A program made the position numbers and the translations under genes. Shown here in pieces: positions 37,441 through 49,462 of a stretch of DNA of 64,000 nt. Origin of the DNA: Sycobia sp. Sy_11 (lineage: Eukaryota; Arthropoda; Insecta; Hymenoptera; Epichrysomallidae). The stretch spans positions 1,833,001 through 1,897,000 of the forward strand of contig JACCIC010000053.1 in assembly GCA_018907035.1 (NCBI GenBank). Reading direction: 5' to 3'. Positions within the stretch are counted from its first letter, which is position 1; each line of letters starts with the position of its first letter. Under the pieces are notes generated by a model. The model had not been told where the DNA came from, did not search any database, and saw only the letters and a program-made list of their open reading frames with translations.

Positions 37441-37877
37441 TTTTTTTTCACCACGATTTCCCGTCACTTCAACGCGTAAAGCGTTAAGATTGATTATACG
37501 CAATTGTTGTTCGCTGATTTTTTTTGCAATTTCTCGCAAATCAACGATCGTCAGCAAGCTGCACCGAGGGAATTATTCAAATTTCGAGAGAAGATCCTTA
37601 AATCTTAAGTTTGTCGCTCAGAAGTTTGGGACATTTCGACTGCTAATTTACGCACCAATGATAGCTCTACATATACTTTCATTGGAATGGCTGGCAATAT
37701 CACCAACTAGTACGACTTTAGGGGTAAGCCTCGATATACAAGAGTACACTGATTATCTATGGCGTACGGTAACGTAGCCAAATTTTTTTTTTTCTGTACC
37801 GAGAGCGCCACTATTATATGACCATCAAGTTTAAATTGTTAGTGTGAAAAATCATCGCATTGCTCGATTTCATTGCA

Positions 37878-37916
37878 GCTCGGATTAAGCTTCGAGCTGC
37901 GAAAAAGATATGATAA
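37878..37916 (+). other. Candidate small exon (39 nt)
   Basis: Acceptor GATTTCATTGCAG ends at 37877, and a good donor AAT/GTAAGTATAC follows 37916. Only one frame is open, reading LGLSFELRKRYDN in 13 full codons (phase 0 on both sides). An open frame about 37490-37725 ends at another donor-like GGG/GTAAGC in the same phase, and the gap to this exon would be a 152-base intron. No family recognised. It lies between the two CAP genes on the opposite strand. Confidence 0.25.
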
Positions 37917-38102
37917 TGTAAGTATACACGTATGTTTTTCATACCGCTGTACCTGTGTCTGTGACCTTGAGCGATTCACAGTACTGCCAATCATCATTTG
38001 CTGTATTAATATTTAAGCGTTGGAGCGCCAAATTTAGCCTCGCTAATAAAGGCCTAATTTGGTCACGGGTCTTACAATAATTGATTGTTTCTGTCGTAAT
38101 AC

Positions 38103-38108
38103 TTTATT
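38103..38108 (-). terminator. Possible polyadenylation signal of second CAP gene
   Basis: AATAAA on the minus strand about 90 bases past the stop codon. Confidence 0.4.
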
Positions 38109-38196
38109 CATACTGTGTCATTCAACATATAAGCGATATATTAAGAGGAGAAAATTAAAATTTTCTAAAAAAATTTTTAAATATATTTCAATCTAT

Positions 38197-39581
38197 TTAT
38201 TTATCCACATCCATGTCAAAGTCCATATAATTTATATATCCGTAATTGCATACGAAATATAATTTTTTGTATATGTCGTCGATTGTCCTGACTATACCGC
38301 AGCCAATTTTATTGGCATTTCCCCATGTAATTTTCAAATGATACCTCGATGTAGAACCTAAAGTATTCTCGTGCAAGCTGATGTAATAAACATATTGTTT
38401 ATAATTAAAATTTCGTAAAAAAAAATCTAACATAATTATCTGATATATGTTTAAAGTCTCTAATATAAGTACCTAAGATTGAGAAAATTGAGACTCTCCA
38501 ATATGTCTTGTTCGTGCCACCGCAACATAGAGTCATATATTGAAGGCTCTCTTTTATGCATTAAGCTAAGATCCAGGCTGACCCGTTGTGTAACATTAAA
38601 GCGGTCTGAAACAAATACGTTACGTGTTTTTAAATAACTGAAAATAATTAATTTTAAATCTTTAACACATATTTCACATTTGAAAAATATTAAAGACTAA
38701 TATTCATTGATGAAAAATATATAAGATGTAGTTACAAAATATATTTTTACTCTTACCAACATTTCGACAGGTGTCAGTCACATTTTCACACTGGTACGCC
38801 CACGTTTGAGCGATGTATGCAAGTTCTTCGTCCCATTCCAACAAATACGGCTAAAGATTAATTAAATTTTTTTAAATTACTACAATAACAAAGGTAAATT
38901 TAATATTGTAAATCCTACTTTTAAACTTGCAAATTATTTTTGTTAGCCTAATTTCATCATCGTGCATTAAATCATAAATAAGTGTGCCTAATAAATATAC
39001 TATATTTAAAAGAATATTAATTCAGTATTACTAGAGATTCGGTAGCGAAGGTAGATATGTCTATTCCTGAGTGTTCCGCGTGATCCGTTAAGTTTTGCTG
39101 CCTGTGAAAATTATGAAAATCAAGGATCAACTTTGTCTCATCTGGAGTCAAATGGACACTGACTGGAAACTGACAATTGTCCGCCAATCTAATTGGCTGC
39201 AAAATTGATCGATTATTTTTATTTATTTAATTTAACGGAAATTATCAGGCAGACACAGAAGTATGAGAAAAATAATATTGTATATACAAGTTATTAAGAT
39301 TATATCAACTTGTTATTCGTAATTTAATCCTCACACTTCTTAGTCTCTGTACTTGTCTAAAAATTATAGTAATTTTTTATGTATGTTTTTCCACATAAAT
39401 AACCATGATCGGAAAAAATTTCCTTCACGAAGGTTAAATTTAATATGTATAACTTACCGAATATTTACAGAGCGTGTGAGTATTATTTGGACAGCTCCAT
39501 AATCGGCAATAGCGATGGCCGACCTGAAAGTACAGCTTGAACCATCAGCAGGATTATTGACATCTGGATCATTGTTTTCAT
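38197..39581 (-). CDS. Second antigen 5-like CAP gene; exon 1 frameshifted
   Basis: Exons (minus): 39458-39581, 39032-39196, 38757-38850, 38473-38605, 38197-38377, GT-AG introns with the same phases as the first gene. Exon 1 starts with a signal-peptide-like [19 protein letters not shown] and ends with a cysteine-rich [15 protein letters not shown], as in its neighbour, but between them there is one base more (exon 124 nt against 123). From the ATG the frame therefore stops after 32 codons (TAA 39483-39485). Exons 2-5 are open and carry [42 protein letters not shown] (close to the CAP1 signature, histidine shifted) and YFVCNYGY. Exon 3 matches the first gene at 23 of 31 residues. Either a recent pseudogene, a sequence error, or a gene using another first exon. 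The clean downstream exons argue against long decay. Confidence 0.75.
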
Positions 39582-39846
39582 TGTATCGGAATTCTGATAT
39601 ATTTATTTCTATATTATAATCCATTTTAGAAATTCGTTACAATTAGTGAAAAATGTAATTAAATATTTTATATAGGCATACCGGTATCGTCACAAATAAT
39701 AGATAATATAATGGTCGCGCTGACTCATCGACAAATACTCGACTTATGAATAAATGTATAACTGTAGACGAATTAATATTATCTGGAATATTATTATTTA
39801 TAAATATATTGGCTTGGCTCGCTTTGAAATCCAAGAGAGTTTTTAC

Positions 39847-39924
39847 ATTGAATAGATCACGGTAGAGCAAAAAAAAAAATTCCGTAATCACAAGCATTAA
39901 ACAAGCTAAAAATATGGTTTGCAT
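39847..39924 (-). other. Possible relic or alternative signal-peptide exon
   Basis: On the minus strand an ATG opens MQTIFLACLMLVITEFFF, a hydrophobic leader, and after 78 bases a weak donor AAT/GTAAAA is in phase 0. A TTTCAG acceptor-like site inside exon 1 of the second CAP gene would join it in the correct cysteine frame. It could be an alternative first exon or a decayed extra copy of CAP exon 1; evidence is thin. Confidence 0.15.
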
Positions 39925-39929
39925 TAGTG

Positions 39930-42900
39930 AAAATATCAAATGTATCATAAATTCTATTACAATACCCATTAGATTACTTAATATAATTGAAACACTGCGT
40001 CATTTTTAAAGAACTCGGAATAACAATTAATATTCATTTTACAGACGAATACGATCAAGTAATTTTTTAACTATACACGGGCTCGACAGTCAAAAGCCAT
40101 CGTTCAATAACTGACTAAATAAACATAATTTATTCAGAATATGGGTTGACACTGACGCAATTGCAAGCAAATAAAAATACGCGTGAAAGAATACGAACAT
40201 TCATATACTTACCGCTATAGTGACATCGATACTTCAGCAGTAGTGCTTTCTTATACTGGTATTCCCAAAAAATTGATTTATCTTTTATACTTACTTTAAC
40301 CTTACACTTCATCCATAATATTCCTTTTTATTTATACGTTATCGATAAATTTCTACAAAGAAGTACAATGGAGTTTACTTATCAATCTGCCGACGATCGC
40401 GGCACTGTGCCTCGTACTATTTGCACGACGTTCGGCTTTAAAATAAATTTCGGCAGTCATTGTCAATTGAAACATAATATGCGATACTAGCGGCGGACGG
40501 GAGAACTAAAAAAAAAGGCCATGGACTTTATAGTAGTACGCGAAAGCATTGCCTAGATTACTAAAATTTCGAAGCTGGTTAAAAATTTCTTTGAAAGAAA
40601 AAAATACTTGAAAATTACCGAAATACGTCAAAGTGAAGTATAAGAAGTGTTGCAGCAGACTTAATACTGTAAAACAAATCATCCTGCAATTCTTTCCACA
40701 TCGTCAAAAGGATTTTACAAGGGGAGATTCCTGTAAAGAACTTCACTTTTTCTAAAGATGTAAATACTAATTTAAGTTTTCATTGTATGCCTGAACCTGA
40801 AGCTGATAAAATTGATTTAGTGATATTAAGTCGTGAACAATCATAAATAATGGATCAAATAATAAAAATTAAATGCGATAAGAAAACAATCATTTACGGC
40901 TGTGATGATAGTTGTGCTTCTAAACAAAATACATGTACAAAAATTATTCAGAGAAAGTAATTTATTTTCAAAATTATTTTTTAATACATTATGTGCTTAA
41001 TTAAAATGTTAAGAAAACAATTACATCACATTTATCCTATTTTCTAATGTGTTAGGGAATTATAACATATAGTATAAAATTTAAATAAATATTACTATAA
41101 ACACCTGGTTTTTAATTAAAAAAATCATATCACCACATACACACATTGTACTACTTTAACGCCCACGGCTTACATTTTTGCTTTGATGCAGTGGCGTCAT
41201 CGTAGATGCGTTGGACGCTGTTTTTGCCAATCGACAGCGCACAAAAAACAGAAAAGAATCGACTGAATGTTAAGTATCAAAAGATACCGTGGATGTTCTT
41301 GATATATCATTAAAGTTCGAAATATATTTTGATGAATTTTTGTTGAATTCATAATTGCTGGTTTCATTTTCTTTGAATGCGCTCAATGCATTTTAACAGT
41401 AATCCATTCATAAAGATACATTAATATTACAGATAGTGTTTCGAAAATTCATCGGTTAAAATGAAATTTACTTTTGCAAAAGGCTCCACGAAGCGTTGAA
41501 TTAAAAATGTCAAATAATTATCATTTTCTTTCTTATAACTATTTTATTCGTCCTGATCGAGAGGGTATCTCCGATCAGAAGATACAAAATGTTCGTAAAA
41601 ATTTTATTTTCTGATTTAACTATAATACTATAACATACAATGCGCATTAGGTAACACGGGCACGTTGCATAATAATTTATCCATTGCGTAAAGATGTTGC
41701 TTTATTGGAAATATACTTGTGCTAATGAAATATTTAATCAAACATTGTATTCTTGAATAACAATCATATCAAACATTATATATAGCTCATCCAATTAAAT
41801 GGTCAATAAACCGTGAAAATACACTATTGTTCACCAGCAGAAATAAAACTAAAGAAGCGAAATTCTTTCCTTTAAATATTGTACCCAATTTTCTTAACTC
41901 TAAAATTAAGTTTGTAACTGTAAATTAAAACTTTTTAATTAACGAATCCACCTACGAAGGACGTCGAATTGATAAATCCGATTCGTATTTTTCGACTGGT
42001 TAATATAATAACATCTTACTTTGACGATGTCGCTAACTCGTTCTAAAGACGATAATCCCAAAGTGGATATCTGTTCTTTTGGATGCTTAACTCTTTTCTT
42101 TATATATACAAATCGGTTCCGAAGTAATAAAAACATAGATACGTAAGTTATGCATTGGTGCGGTAAATTTAATATCAGAATGTATTATAGTCCGCGATTC
42201 TATAATAATTCTTATCTGTTAATGAGAAACTATAATTCTTCTTTAAGAAATAAAAAGATATTTTGTAATAAAAACGATTATGATCAAATTTTTTTGCATG
42301 GTTTTATAAATAATTTCGATGCTTCAGCGTAACGATAATAAAAAAATTTATTCCTAGATCTTAAATCCTTCTGTTATTAAAAGACTGATGAATATTTTTC
42401 AAAAATTTGAAAATTACAAACAAAACCATTCAAGCAATTTTGACTTAGAAGAGATTGAGAATCGACCTGTAATAAATAAATCGATCATTTTACAATCAAA
42501 TTACTATTGTTCACCATGACCGTAATACTCCACCGGTTATTTATTATTCAGCGTTTTTTGTAAAATTTATCAAATTCTCAAATTCAATTTATATACAACA
42601 AGTCAGATAGTATTATGATCATAAATTAACAATAATTAATAATTAAATAATTGACTGCGGTATATGTATAACTTTTCATGCAGAAACATTTGTGATATAA
42701 ATCACGTAGTACTTTCCGTGATTATTAAATTGATTTGGATTCCTACTAACACTCACATAACTTGAATATGTAGACTTACAAAATTTCAAATAATAATTCG
42801 AGATTATAAATATACAATGTTGAACATAAACAAACTAGTGCTACATCAGCAGAGCAGTTTTGTAATAAACTTGAATACTCCAAAAAATATTTATTAATAT

Positions 42901-43230
42901 GAATTATGTTTAATTTGATTAGCTCAATGTGTAATAATTTCGTTACCCTAAGCAATAATTGAGGATTTTCTAGTATAACTAGTTTTTTACGTAGAATACC
43001 AAAGATAGGCACGTTGCGCGTAGATAATTTATAGAATTGAGTTATTTATATCATACTATGTTTGTGCTCTTTTAGTATAATTAATTGTAGGCTATTTTGA
43101 AAGAAATTAATAAATATTTTTATGGGTCTTACAGTCCTGCCATAATGATAGACAGACCGACCTTGTTTTTAATCACCCAAAAATGAATCTACGAACCTTA
43201 AATATAAAAATTCAAATATAAAAATAATAA
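39930..43230. other. AT-rich non-coding stretch
   Basis: Except for the possible CAP promoter near 40.2-40.34 kb, nothing is recognised. Short open frames are as expected by chance in AT-rich DNA. Confidence 0.5.
40329..40336 (-). promoter_or_regulatory. Possible TATA box upstream of second CAP gene
   Basis: TATAAATA on the minus strand, 115 bases before a strong donor CG/GTAAGTATATG (exon edge 40213). This could mark a non-coding leader exon spliced to an acceptor-like ATATCAG just before the ATG at 39581. Inference only. Confidence 0.2.
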
Positions 43231-43608
43231 GGCTGGAATAGAACAATCTGAAAAGTCCCTACGCCAACTTCTCTATCCATACCCGTTTTATGCTCAGTCC
43301 GACGTCTCGTTCCCCGTCAGACATTGCAGGACTAATAAAAACACCGAATTTATTTTGTTAAAAACAGCCGATGTAAGTTGTTTTTATTTTATAATTCCAA
43401 AATATTTAAATTATATTGCCAGTTTAATTAATCATAAACGATCAGTATTTGAACGATTCTCGTACGCAATATTCATGCGCGAAGATGAACGAACACGCGC
43501 TTGTCATCATACTTTATTATACATCTCGTAGGAGCACTAAATACATCTTCACTGTAAAATGCGCAACCATGTGACGCGCCGCGCGCGACTATTCGTTTAC
43601 TTATTCTT

Positions 43609-43644
<36 letters not shown>

Positions 43645-43780
43645 GACAGAAAAATAATAATGAGCCGCGGCTCGTCAACTTTTCGGCATTCGCGTATGTA
43701 AAATATTCGGATTTTTTACACAGCGACACGAGTGCATAATATCGGGCTCCAAGGAACACCGCCAGTAGCCGTCTGAAGAA
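43230..43780. other. Mixed sequence with poly-T
   Basis: A phrase ending in AATCTGAAAAGTCCCTACG at about 43245-43263 resembles mariner outer ends but has no partner. A run of T occupies 43610-43638. No gene. Confidence 0.4.
43610..43638 (+). repeat. poly-T tract
   Basis: Uninterrupted T run of about 29 bases. Confidence 0.95.
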
Positions 43781-44017
43781 AAAAAAAAGGGGAAACAGAA
43801 AATTGAACGCAACATTTATAACCTACCTATCACCCCCCCTCCCGCCCCATAAATGTATCGCGAAGTTCCTTAGAGGTGTGGACAAGTCCTTCTTCTCATT
43901 CCACTTCCTGCCATCGCCCTTCCCCCCAGCGCGTGCCTATATTTCGTTTTTCCCCGTGCTCACTTTACATTTATTTTCTTTCCAGAAATCCAGTAAGACG
44001 AGAAAGGAAAAGAGGGG

Positions 44018-44020
<3 letters not shown>

Positions 44021-44062
<42 letters not shown>
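44021..44062. repeat. (GA)n microsatellite
   Basis: About 21 GA units. Confidence 0.95.
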
Positions 44063-44070
<8 letters not shown>

Positions 44071-44285
44071 GATTGACCAAGTCGGAGGGACGAGTAAGAG
44101 GAGCACGGGAAGGGGGTCGGTATAATTAATCGCCTCTGGAAGCTGCTCCGCGTCGTTGTCTGATTGCCGGGATTTTTGTGTCCTCGATTGCGCGGTGGGA
44201 GGGGGAGAAAAGGAAAAGGAATACACACGCGTCTAAGGTGGACCCGCTCCTTCGCTTTAAAACCCCCTTTCGCCTGTAATCTGCG

Positions 44286-44288
<3 letters not shown>

Positions 44289-44325
<37 letters not shown>
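44289..44325. repeat. (AC)n microsatellite
   Basis: About 18 AC units. Confidence 0.95.
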
Positions 44326-44328
<3 letters not shown>

Positions 44329-44454
44329 GCGCAAAGAGCTGAGCGTGTACGCGAGGGCGCTATATAACATTGGCAACCGGTCGAAAATCCAGCAGTAACA
44401 TTTTTCTTATAGCTCGCTCGTACAGCGTACACGGGCAGATATGGGAGCAGCGGC

Positions 44455-44500
44455 GTCAGCGGCAGCAGGAGCAGCAGCAGCAGCACCAGCAGCAGCGACA
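44455..44500 (+). repeat. GCA/GCG trinucleotide-rich run
   Basis: Imperfect run of GCA, GCG and GGA triplets, about 15 units. One frame would read almost pure alanine, but there is no gene context. Confidence 0.7.
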
Positions 44501-44511
44501 GCGGTGACGAT

Positions 44512-44514
<3 letters not shown>

Positions 44515-44549
<35 letters not shown>
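44515..44549. repeat. (GA)n microsatellite
   Basis: About 17 GA units. With the CT tract at 44719-44763 it forms an inverted pair. Confidence 0.95.
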
Positions 44550-44554
<5 letters not shown>

Positions 44555-44715
44555 GATCGGGAACCGGCAGATGATGCTCCTTTCTCCCGTTCCACTTTTC
44601 CTCCATCGTTGTCCTGCTTCTTCTTCTCTTCTCTTCTTCTCCTTCATCTTCTCGATCTCTCCTACTCTCGCCGCCATCGCCACCACCTCCTCATCTTTCA
44701 CCGCCGCCATCTCCT

Positions 44716-44718
<3 letters not shown>

Positions 44719-44752
<34 letters not shown>

Positions 44753-44763
44753 CTCTCTCTCTC
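44719..44763. repeat. (CT)n microsatellite
   Basis: About 22 CT units with one CG interruption. Confidence 0.95.
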
Positions 44764-45169
44764 TTTCCTGGCTAACCTCCACCTCCGTATATCTATATAT
44801 ATGTATATATACAGCCCTCTACACCACTCCCGAACCTCGCGCCAGTTCCTTTTATACTTAGCTATATAGGCTTGTAATCCCCGCGTCTAAGGGAGCCTGT
44901 ACAGCTCTACTCTACGTCCTCTTGAGAAGCCCTGTCGTCTCGACTTTGTAAGCCTCGGCACTGCCTGGGAGCCCGTGTCTAATGCAATCTTTTCTTTCTT
45001 TTTCGTGCCACCCACAATACCCCTCCCCCGCGCCAAATCCACCCGTATTGTGGAGCCGCAGCAGGACGACGTGTATGGGTCACGAAGGGCGGAAAATATA
45101 TATTTATCAAATTTCTGCGATGAAGATAGCGGGGGAGGAAAGCACCGATGCATTTGTCTTCTTTATACA

Positions 45170-46282
45170 CGTCTCATTTTTGTAATGTACTTCATACAAT
45201 TGGACGTTAATTCGTATTTTTTTTTTCTTTCTTTTTTTTTTTTTTATCGTCAGTTCACGACTAATTGATGGTACATTGGCACAACTGTATTTAATATGCA
45301 TTCGGTTTATTTGTACGCAATTTTCCAATCTGTTCCTTTACTGTGAAGGGATAAAATATTTTTCAATATCCGTTGATATTATAATACTTGGTATACACCA
45401 TAGCTATATAGTGTAGCTCTTCACCTGTAAGAAATTTATCGTTATTCTATGATTGAAAAATTTTTTTATCAATCGACTCATTGACCAATAATATTTATAA
45501 AAGAATAATCATGTTTCATTCCGCGCGTAATAGACCTGGTAATACTTAGAATTCGATCACAATGAAAAAGTCTTCATAAACTAAAATTATTTATTACGTT
45601 TCGCAATGAAATCTAATAAAAGCGACTCGCATTCGGTTGTGATTTGCGCTGACGTTTCGATGAATGCTGCTATTTCGTTTTCGGCTACCTCATTATTAAA
45701 TTAAGGTATTAAGATGCGATTATTGTACCGGAAAACTTTCGAAGCCGACGCTGAAAAATTAGCCGATAACGATGATCTTCGTATAAATAAAAAAAAAAAA
45801 ATTCCATTCCTCCGCTCTATTGACTTCTAATTCAAACGAAACACACGCCGGGATCTAACCGTAAATGTTTCTGGGCGAAAGCTGCCCCCCTTCGATTGAT
45901 TAAAAGTTTCAGTGTGAGATTATTATTATTTTCTTTTTTTTTTTGTGACTGTTTCTGAATTCATCTCCGAATCCCTCCATATAAAATATTATAATAGAAC
46001 ACGGAATATTTTTCTCTGAACGGATTAGTACGGCTCGGCCTACGCGTATATATTATCCGTATAATTGCGTGTATGTATAAGTTATACGGTCGAAAGTGAA
46101 GCCTAGTCGTAAATCATTGGGAAAAGGTTTATACACGTGCGCTCTTGGATAAAATATGAGTTATTTAGTGATGGGTATAGGCGCTCTTTCTAAATTTACC
46201 GTATACCGATTTAGCTCCTTCAGTATTCGCTGCGATTGAATTGAATGAGATTACGTCAGTGGATAGTCTTCTTCTTCTTCAT

Positions 46283-46315
<33 letters not shown>

Positions 46316-46720
46316 GAATCTCAAATTCATAATCAAATTCAGAAACGATATTGGCTTGCGCCACTCTTGAATTCAGTTATGCAACTATATGTTTATAATC
46401 ATAAATGTATTTTTTTTTTTATATACTGATAACGTAAAATATTCTATTCTTCCCATAACAACTGTACGATATACAAATAAACATGGAAGCGAAGTTACGC
46501 ACGGGGACATGCGCAGAATCCATTGTTATATTCGTAAAAACTTCCCGTCTCATTGATTTTAGGCAGAACTCTTCTCACTCCGACATTCAATTTACATGTC
46601 CGGAATTTCATTTCATAATTATTACGAAAAACGTCCATTCCCCTCTAGTTATATTGCATAAGCCTCGCGTTATCGCGCAGGTGCAACATTCCAGACATAT
46701 CATCGTATTCCGATAAATTT
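45170..46720. other. AT-rich non-coding stretch
   Basis: Nothing recognised except a poly-T run at 46284-46311. Confidence 0.5.
46284..46311 (+). repeat. poly-T tract
   Basis: T run of about 28 bases. Confidence 0.95.
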
Positions 46721-47550
46721 CAACAACGAATAATCGAATTCGTCGGTCCGCGATCGCATATTATAATATATATACACACACACCGATGTATATATATATA
46801 TATCGATTGTATATACGCACCGTCGCCACATGTCCACCGTTCAGTTAAAACTCGCCCACAGCGTTAACGCGTCGCTAATCGTAAATTAGAATCGCGCGCC
46901 CGCTGACCCGACGTCCGTCGTCCACGAAAATGCGCATATAATTGATATTGATTAATTAATCTGTCGGTGCGCGCCTTTTTCGTCCGTCCTCCTGTCTCCC
47001 TCCAACGCCACCGCCACTCCCCCCTCCCCCTCGTAACCCGTTCACTGGCCGTACGTACAGAACGTCGCATTGGAAGCCCCGGTTATTGTGCGCGCCCTTG
47101 ACGTGGCCCCAGGGTGGGAAGCTGGGAGAACGTGGGGGGGGGGGGGAGGGCGCATCCCTCGCGCCTGTCCATACCCCGCGAAAACTCATAATTCACGGCT
47201 TTTGCAGGCCGTCGGCGCTGCGAGCGTGAATAGCCGTCCGATTCCACGGGCGGGGCGCTACGGATCCGCGCTCCCTTCCGTCCCTTCGGTCAGCGGCTGC
47301 TATTCTTATTCACGGGCGCCTACACAGCGGCGCGGCCGCCTGCCGCGCGTACCGACGTTTTTACCCATAAACAGAAGACCGCGCGCAGAAGGGTAGGGGG
47401 TGGGTCAAGCTCCCCCACCCCCTCCCACGGACCGAATCAACGAACGAACGAACGAACGGAGAGCGAAGTGCGGCGGCCTCGCGTTCCCAAGTGAAAGCGA
47501 CGCGGTGTGGTACTGTATACAAATGTTTTGCGCGGAAAAGCGCGTTATAT

Positions 47551-47607
<57 letters not shown>

Positions 47608-47840
47608 ATATAACCTACAGCGGGCAAGGAAACGGCTTTCCGCGCAAAGCTAGCGTAGCCCCCGGGAAGGGATGGCGTGAAGGGTGAGAGGGCCGAGAGG
47701 GAGGGGTTTTGCGGCGCGGCTAATGCGCGATGATTAAACTAACGGGCGCCTACCGATCACCCTCTGTTATGCCGCGTGAAAGCGCACCCGGGCCCACATC
47801 ACAGGGCTTTGTGCGCCCGCAAAAGCCTCGACTAGATCCT
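46720..47840. other. GC-rich island with TA tract
   Basis: CpG-rich unique sequence with a G-run at about 47134-47146, four tandem CGAA units near 47441-47458 and (AT)n at 47554-47603. No gene supported. Confidence 0.55.
47554..47603. repeat. (AT)n microsatellite
   Basis: About 25 AT units. Confidence 0.95.
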
Positions 47841-47884
47841 GTAACAATGTAGGTGTCTATATATGTATATATGTATATATATAT

Positions 47885-47893
<9 letters not shown>

Positions 47894-47963
<70 letters not shown>
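47894..47963. repeat. Compound (AT)n-(AG)n microsatellite
   Basis: About 21 AT units pass directly into about 13 AG units. Confidence 0.95.
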
Positions 47964-47967
<4 letters not shown>

Positions 47968-48723
47968 ATCGTCTTTTTCTCGCTACATGGACAGAGAGAA
48001 AATAGGAGATTTTCATACGGAGGAATTTCCGCGTGAATATGTGGAAAATTCATTTTGTTACCGGATAATTAAGAATATTTGTCACAAAAGCATAAGTATG
48101 GAATGTAATTTTACAGTCCCATATTTAGGAAGTAAACTGCTACATTTCGAACGGTGTTTTTATAATTATATATAATTATACAAATATATATATATATATA
48201 TATTTTGTTTTTTTTTTTCATAAACTGATGTTAATTTAAATTTTTCATAGACTGTTGTTTAAAAAAAAATAAATAGAATTTTACTGTGTAAATGCGGAAT
48301 GTAAAATATGGTAACTCAGGCCTTCTTTTGTGTAAAAATTAAAATGTATACAACCTGCGCATGTGCTTTACAACTTTCTGCTGATCAGCTAACTCGCGAA
48401 AGAGTTATGCCGATCATCAGACCCGGCTATATCAACAAACGAGCAGAAATTTGTATTTTACACTTTTGTCGCATAATATAATACTCCTATGCCACGGCAA
48501 ATCCGTACTTATTAAACGGCATGTCTTTCGTTTCTCAATGTAAAATTAACAAAATTTTGAATTCTCGAATACGCATAAAAATTGGCGAGGATATCCGATT
48601 AACAATGGATTTGTAAAACTCTATCAGATCGATATGTAACAACAAATTTTAATTATACTATTTACATATATAACAGAAATCTACTTCCCAAATAAGTAGT
48701 GTAACGTTAAATTTTGGACTCTT

Positions 48724-48759
48724 CTTTCAGAATATTTTCGTGCAGAAATATTCTGAAAG
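48724..48759. repeat. Perfect 14-bp hairpin
   Basis: CTTTCAGAATATTT (48724-48737) is exactly complementary in reverse to 48746-48759, with an 8-base spacer. It lies just upstream of the hairpin-forming tandem repeat at 48893-49220. Confidence 0.85.
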
Positions 48760-48892
48760 TATCCCTACTTCAAATCAAAGCCTAGCCAGTATTAGTGACG
48801 ATTTTCTCATATAGGTAATACTCGCCAGATCCGAGTTAGATTTCCCTAACGATTATCTAATAATCGTATTATATTAATTATTATACATTCTC

Positions 48893-49220
48893 AGATCTAT
48901 TTCGATTTTCTTAACATTTACTTATGTTAGAAAGAATAAATATACGTGTTGTCTATAGTTGAAATTTGACAGGTATATGAAAATTAAGAAAATGACTTTC
49001 TTTCTCGATTCTCGTCAGATTTCCTTAACTTTGCCGTACTTTGGAAAGAACGACGTAATCTCTAGTCGGAATCTTGCAAATAGCTGAATGAAGAAAATGG
49101 CTAAGCTGTCGATTTTGAATGTAATTAGATTTCCTTAACTATTGTAAATATTGGAAGGAACGAAACATTTTCTAGTCGAGAACTTACAGGTAGAGGAATT
49201 AAGGAAATGGCCTGCATTCT
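48893..49220. repeat. Three-unit tandem repeat with hairpin-forming units
   Basis: Three diverged copies of a unit of about 110 bases, with left arms at 48905, 49019 and 49129. Each unit carries an arm ATTT-C/T-CTTAA, then GGAA-x-GAACGA and TCTAGTCG-like words in units 2 and 3, then an opposite arm TTAAG-x-AAAT about 70 bases on. Arms pair perfectly over 10 bp in unit 1 (48905-48914/48984-48993) and unit 3 (49129-49138/49199-49208), and at 8 of 10 in unit 2. A partial further arm lies at 48840-48849. No coding frame. Confidence 0.65.
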
Positions 49221-49462
49221 AACTATATATAATTCAATCTAACTACATACACTCTAACTATATAAAATAGCTATAACAACAATCCAAGCTCGTTCCCTAT
49301 CAGAAATACCAATATAAGTGGAACAATTCGGAACCAGCGTCAGACTATTTTTCCTTGCTCAGTTGACACGTGCAGTACTTCTATATTCCATAACGAGTGT
49401 ACACTTATCATTTGCTTGCTAGAAAAGTACAAAATTATGATTTTTATTTTCTTGTTTTGCAG

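Larger units (their letters stand above)
43780..45170. other. GC-rich, microsatellite-loaded island
   Basis: Contains (GA)n at 44021-44062 and 44515-44549, (CA)n at 44289-44325, a GCA-rich run at about 44455-44500, and (CT)n at 44719-44763. The frames of up to 211 codons are translated repeats in overlapping frames and are rejected. Confidence 0.55.

Noticed and set aside
43230..43330. Mariner-like outer end phrase
   Set aside because: No terminal partner and no transposase fragment beside it.
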